This document shows positions 6,443 through 7,867 of a DNA stretch of 7,867 nt, piece after piece. A program made the position numbers and the translations under genes. This stretch comes from Reyranella sp. GTDB taxonomy: Bacteria; Pseudomonadota; Alphaproteobacteria; Reyranellales; Reyranellaceae. The notes beneath the pieces are model-generated. The model had not been told where the DNA came from. It saw only the letters and a program-made list of their open reading frames with translations, and made no database searches. How positions within the stretch are numbered: position 1 is the stretch's first letter; each line of letters begins with the position of its first letter. Where the stretch lies: positions 1-7,867 of the forward strand of contig JADHLS010000228.1 of NCBI GenBank assembly GCA_016780605.1, read 5' to 3'.

Positions 6443-7153
6443 TCACGGCGACATCTTGCGCTCGCGCAGGCGCGTGTAGAGCACCGGCAGCAGCGCCAAT
6501 AGGCCGAGGCCCAAGAGCGGCAGCAGAAAGCGCCATTCGAAGATGATGGCGAGGTCGGGCTTGTCGCCGCGATCGAACAGCAGGCCGAAGCTCGCGCCCG
6601 CGCCGGCATAGACGATGGCGGCGGGAATGATGCCGATCAGGGTGGCGACCGTGTAGGGCCCGAGGCGCATGCCGAGCAGAGCCGGCACGATGTTGACCAG
6701 CCAGAACGGGAACACCGGCACCAGCCGCAGGAACAGGAGATAGCTGAAGGCGTCACGGCGGAAGCCTTCCTCGAAGCGCGCCAGCGCCGGCTGGGCACGG
6801 GCGTGGAAGAGCTCGTAGAACGCGCTGCGGGCGGCGAGGAAGACGGCGACCGAGCCCAGGGTCGCGCCGATCACCGACAGCGTGGCGCCCATCCACATGC
6901 CGAACAGGAAGCCGCCCAGCGGCGTGATGATGATGGCGATGGGCAGCGAGAAGGCCACGACCAACGCGTAGGCCAGCACGAACAGCACGACGGCGAGCGC
7001 ACTGTTGCTCGCGACCCAGGCGGTCAGTTGGGCGTGGTTGCGGCTCAGCATCTCGAACGAGAAGTAGCGCTCGAGCCCGAACAGCAGGAACAGGGCCAGA
7101 CCCGTCAGCAGGATCGCAGCGGGCGTGAGCCGTCGCCACAGCGGAGAAGTCAT
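6443..7153 (-). CDS. TVP38/TMEM64 family (VTT/DedA-like) inner-membrane protein
   Basis: This 236-residue integral membrane protein starts at ATG 7153 (MTSPLWRRL), with AAAGGCG just upstream. An in-frame upstream start at 7207 would add 18 polar residues and has less support. Predicted helices lie near 11-27, 51-70, 72-90, 92-110, 135-160, 165-190 and 208-226. The family core is visible as GGFLFGMWMGA (80-90), followed by a small-residue helix (TLGSVAVFLAAR) and the motif FLRLVPVFPFWLVN (141-154), which holds the re-entrant region. The C-terminus is basic (RLRERKM). Members of this superfamily act in lipid scrambling or membrane homeostasis, but the bacterial TVP38 branch has no settled substrate. 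VTT proteins of this branch often sit beside, or are fused to, FAD oxidoreductases like the next gene, which is one base away here. That pairing suggests a joint membrane redox task. Confidence 0.9.
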   Translation of the reverse strand: MTSPLWRRLTPAAILLTGLALFLLFGLERYFSFEMLSRNHAQLTAWVASNSALAVVLFVLAYALVVAFSLPIAIIITPLGGFLFGMWMGATLSVIGATLGSVAVFLAARSAFYELFHARAQPALARFEEGFRRDAFSYLLFLRLVPVFPFWLVNIVPALLGMRLGPYTVATLIGIIPAAIVYAGAGASFGLLFDRGDKPDLAIIFEWRFLLPLLGLGLLALLPVLYTRLRERKMSP

Positions 7154-7219
7154 GTCGCCTTTCGTGTCGCTCACGCTCGATATTGGCTCGCCTTGTCGCG
7201 CCCACAAAGCAAATGCAGG

Positions 7220-7858
7220 TCACGGTTTCGGCAAGCCGGGATCGGTGACCGCGAAGCTTGCGCGCTTGCTGATCGTCGCCCACCAGGCTGCGAGTCGCGG
7301 ATAGTCGGTCAGCAGAGCGGCGCCTTCCGGCGCCAAGGTGAAATAGGCGACCATCGCGCCGACATGCAGGTCGGCCAGCGACAGATCGCGTCCGACCAGG
7401 AAGGCGTCGGTCGCCAACGCCTCGAGCGCAGCCAGCACCTTGGCACTGCTGGCGACGCCGTGCGCCACTTCCGCCTCGTCGACTGGCCGGCCGGCGGCTG
7501 CACGAAAGACGCGATGCGAGAAGACCTGGCGGACCATCGGCCAGTAGCCATAGGAATCGATGACGCCGATCAGCTGATCCATGCGCGCCAGCGCGCGCGG
7601 CTCGCGGGGCTGCAGGGCCGGTCCGGGAAAGGCCCGGTCGACGTAGCGGGTGATGGCGCCGGTCTCGTAGAGCACGAAGCCGTCATGGACCAGGGTCGGC
7701 ACCCGGCCGAAGGGGTGCAGCGCCAGGTAGGCGGCGGGCAGAGCCGGGTCGAACGGGTTCACCTCGGCCCGCTCGTAGGCCACGCCCTTCTCGGCCAGGG
7801 CCAGACGGGCGATGCGGTTGTAGACGCTGTAGTGATAGCCATGGAGAATCAGGGGCAT
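7220..7858 (-). CDS. Glutathione S-transferase family protein
   Basis: This 212-residue protein has the usual length and two-domain layout of a bacterial GST. The N-terminal thioredoxin-like domain begins MPLILHGYHYSVYNRIARLAL, with Ser11 or Tyr13 as candidate catalytic residues. It has the cis-Pro loop GRVPTLVHDG (Pro54) and YETGAITRYV (64-73), which matches the glutathione gamma-glutamyl site (usually E-S; here Glu65-Thr66). The C-terminal helical domain shows the N-capping box SLAD (Ser160, Asp163) in FLVGRDLSLADLHVGAMVAY. It probably conjugates or reduces electrophiles or peroxides with glutathione in the cytoplasm; the substrate cannot be read from sequence. The ATG at 7858 gives a standard GST N-terminus, although the frame stays open to the window edge. 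It is the first visible gene of the minus-strand run, 66 bases before TVP38. Confidence 0.9.
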   Translation of the reverse strand: MPLILHGYHYSVYNRIARLALAEKGVAYERAEVNPFDPALPAAYLALHPFGRVPTLVHDGFVLYETGAITRYVDRAFPGPALQPREPRALARMDQLIGVIDSYGYWPMVRQVFSHRVFRAAAGRPVDEAEVAHGVASSAKVLAALEALATDAFLVGRDLSLADLHVGAMVAYFTLAPEGAALLTDYPRLAAWWATISKRASFAVTDPGLPKP

Positions 7859-7867
7859 AGGGCCATC

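Noticed and set aside
5614..6546. Plus-strand open frame (310 codons) opposite the FAD oxidoreductase
   Set aside because: It lies fully antisense to a gene with all catalytic motifs; its composition is typical of GC-rich shadow frames and it has no ribosome binding site.
6442..6609. Possible 56-residue N-terminal extension of the FAD oxidoreductase
   Set aside because: It overlaps the TVP38 C-terminus in another frame and is a Cys/Ser/Ala/Arg-rich string unlike any metal-binding domain. The family start MTLFTPDVCVVGAG is at 6441.
7154..7219. Promoter in the GST-TVP38 gap (TTGTGG, 17 bases, AATATC on the minus strand)
   Set aside because: Only 3 of 6 matches in each box, no worse than chance in a 66-bp stretch. 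It is possible but not supported enough to list.

Overview
This is a GC-rich window (strong G/C bias at third codon positions) holding eight protein genes and one cluster of dispersed-type repeats. The protein families fit an alphaproteobacterium, perhaps from a Reyranella-, Bradyrhizobium- or Azospirillum-like lineage. The evidence is the DUF1499 and DUF2092 envelope proteins, an NDH-2 with an alphaproteobacterial-looking C-terminus, a histidine kinase with an INHDLRN H-box, and a small Gly/Ala-rich secreted protein ending in YRVVTAP. The genus is an inference. There are no rRNA or tRNA genes, CRISPR arrays, transposases or phage genes.

Layout: the left end carries the 3' part of a plus-strand DUF1499 membrane protein (1-597). 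It converges on a run of seven minus-strand genes filling the rest of the window. The 119-bp convergent gap holds three copies of a palindromic REP-like unit, which can fold as nested hairpins and probably terminates transcription from both sides.

In transcription order (right to left) the minus-strand run is: glutathione S-transferase; TVP38/TMEM64 (VTT) membrane protein; FAD disulfide oxidoreductase of the Lpd/MerA superfamily; NADH:quinone dehydrogenase type II (NDH-2); periplasmic DUF2092 protein; secreted Gly-rich repeat protein; membrane sensor histidine kinase. Gaps are 66, 1, 2, 55, 9 and 58 bp. The three central membrane and redox genes are almost fused, and DUF2092 and the Gly-rich gene are coupled through a stop codon that overlaps the next ribosome binding site. 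The run may be one operon or two to three sub-operons. A weak promoter candidate sits just upstream of DUF2092.

How they may work together: the VTT protein, a pyridine-nucleotide disulfide oxidoreductase whose catalytic His position is Tyr, and NDH-2 look like a membrane redox unit passing NADH electrons to an unknown substrate and to quinone. The glutathione S-transferase suggests thiol or electrophile stress. The two exported proteins and the kinase form a downstream envelope and sensing part. The kinase has no response regulator in the window. No gene is a clear member of a known defence system. The points most worth a second look are the covarying REP trio, the His-to-Tyr oxidoreductase next to TVP38, and the gene order as a whole.
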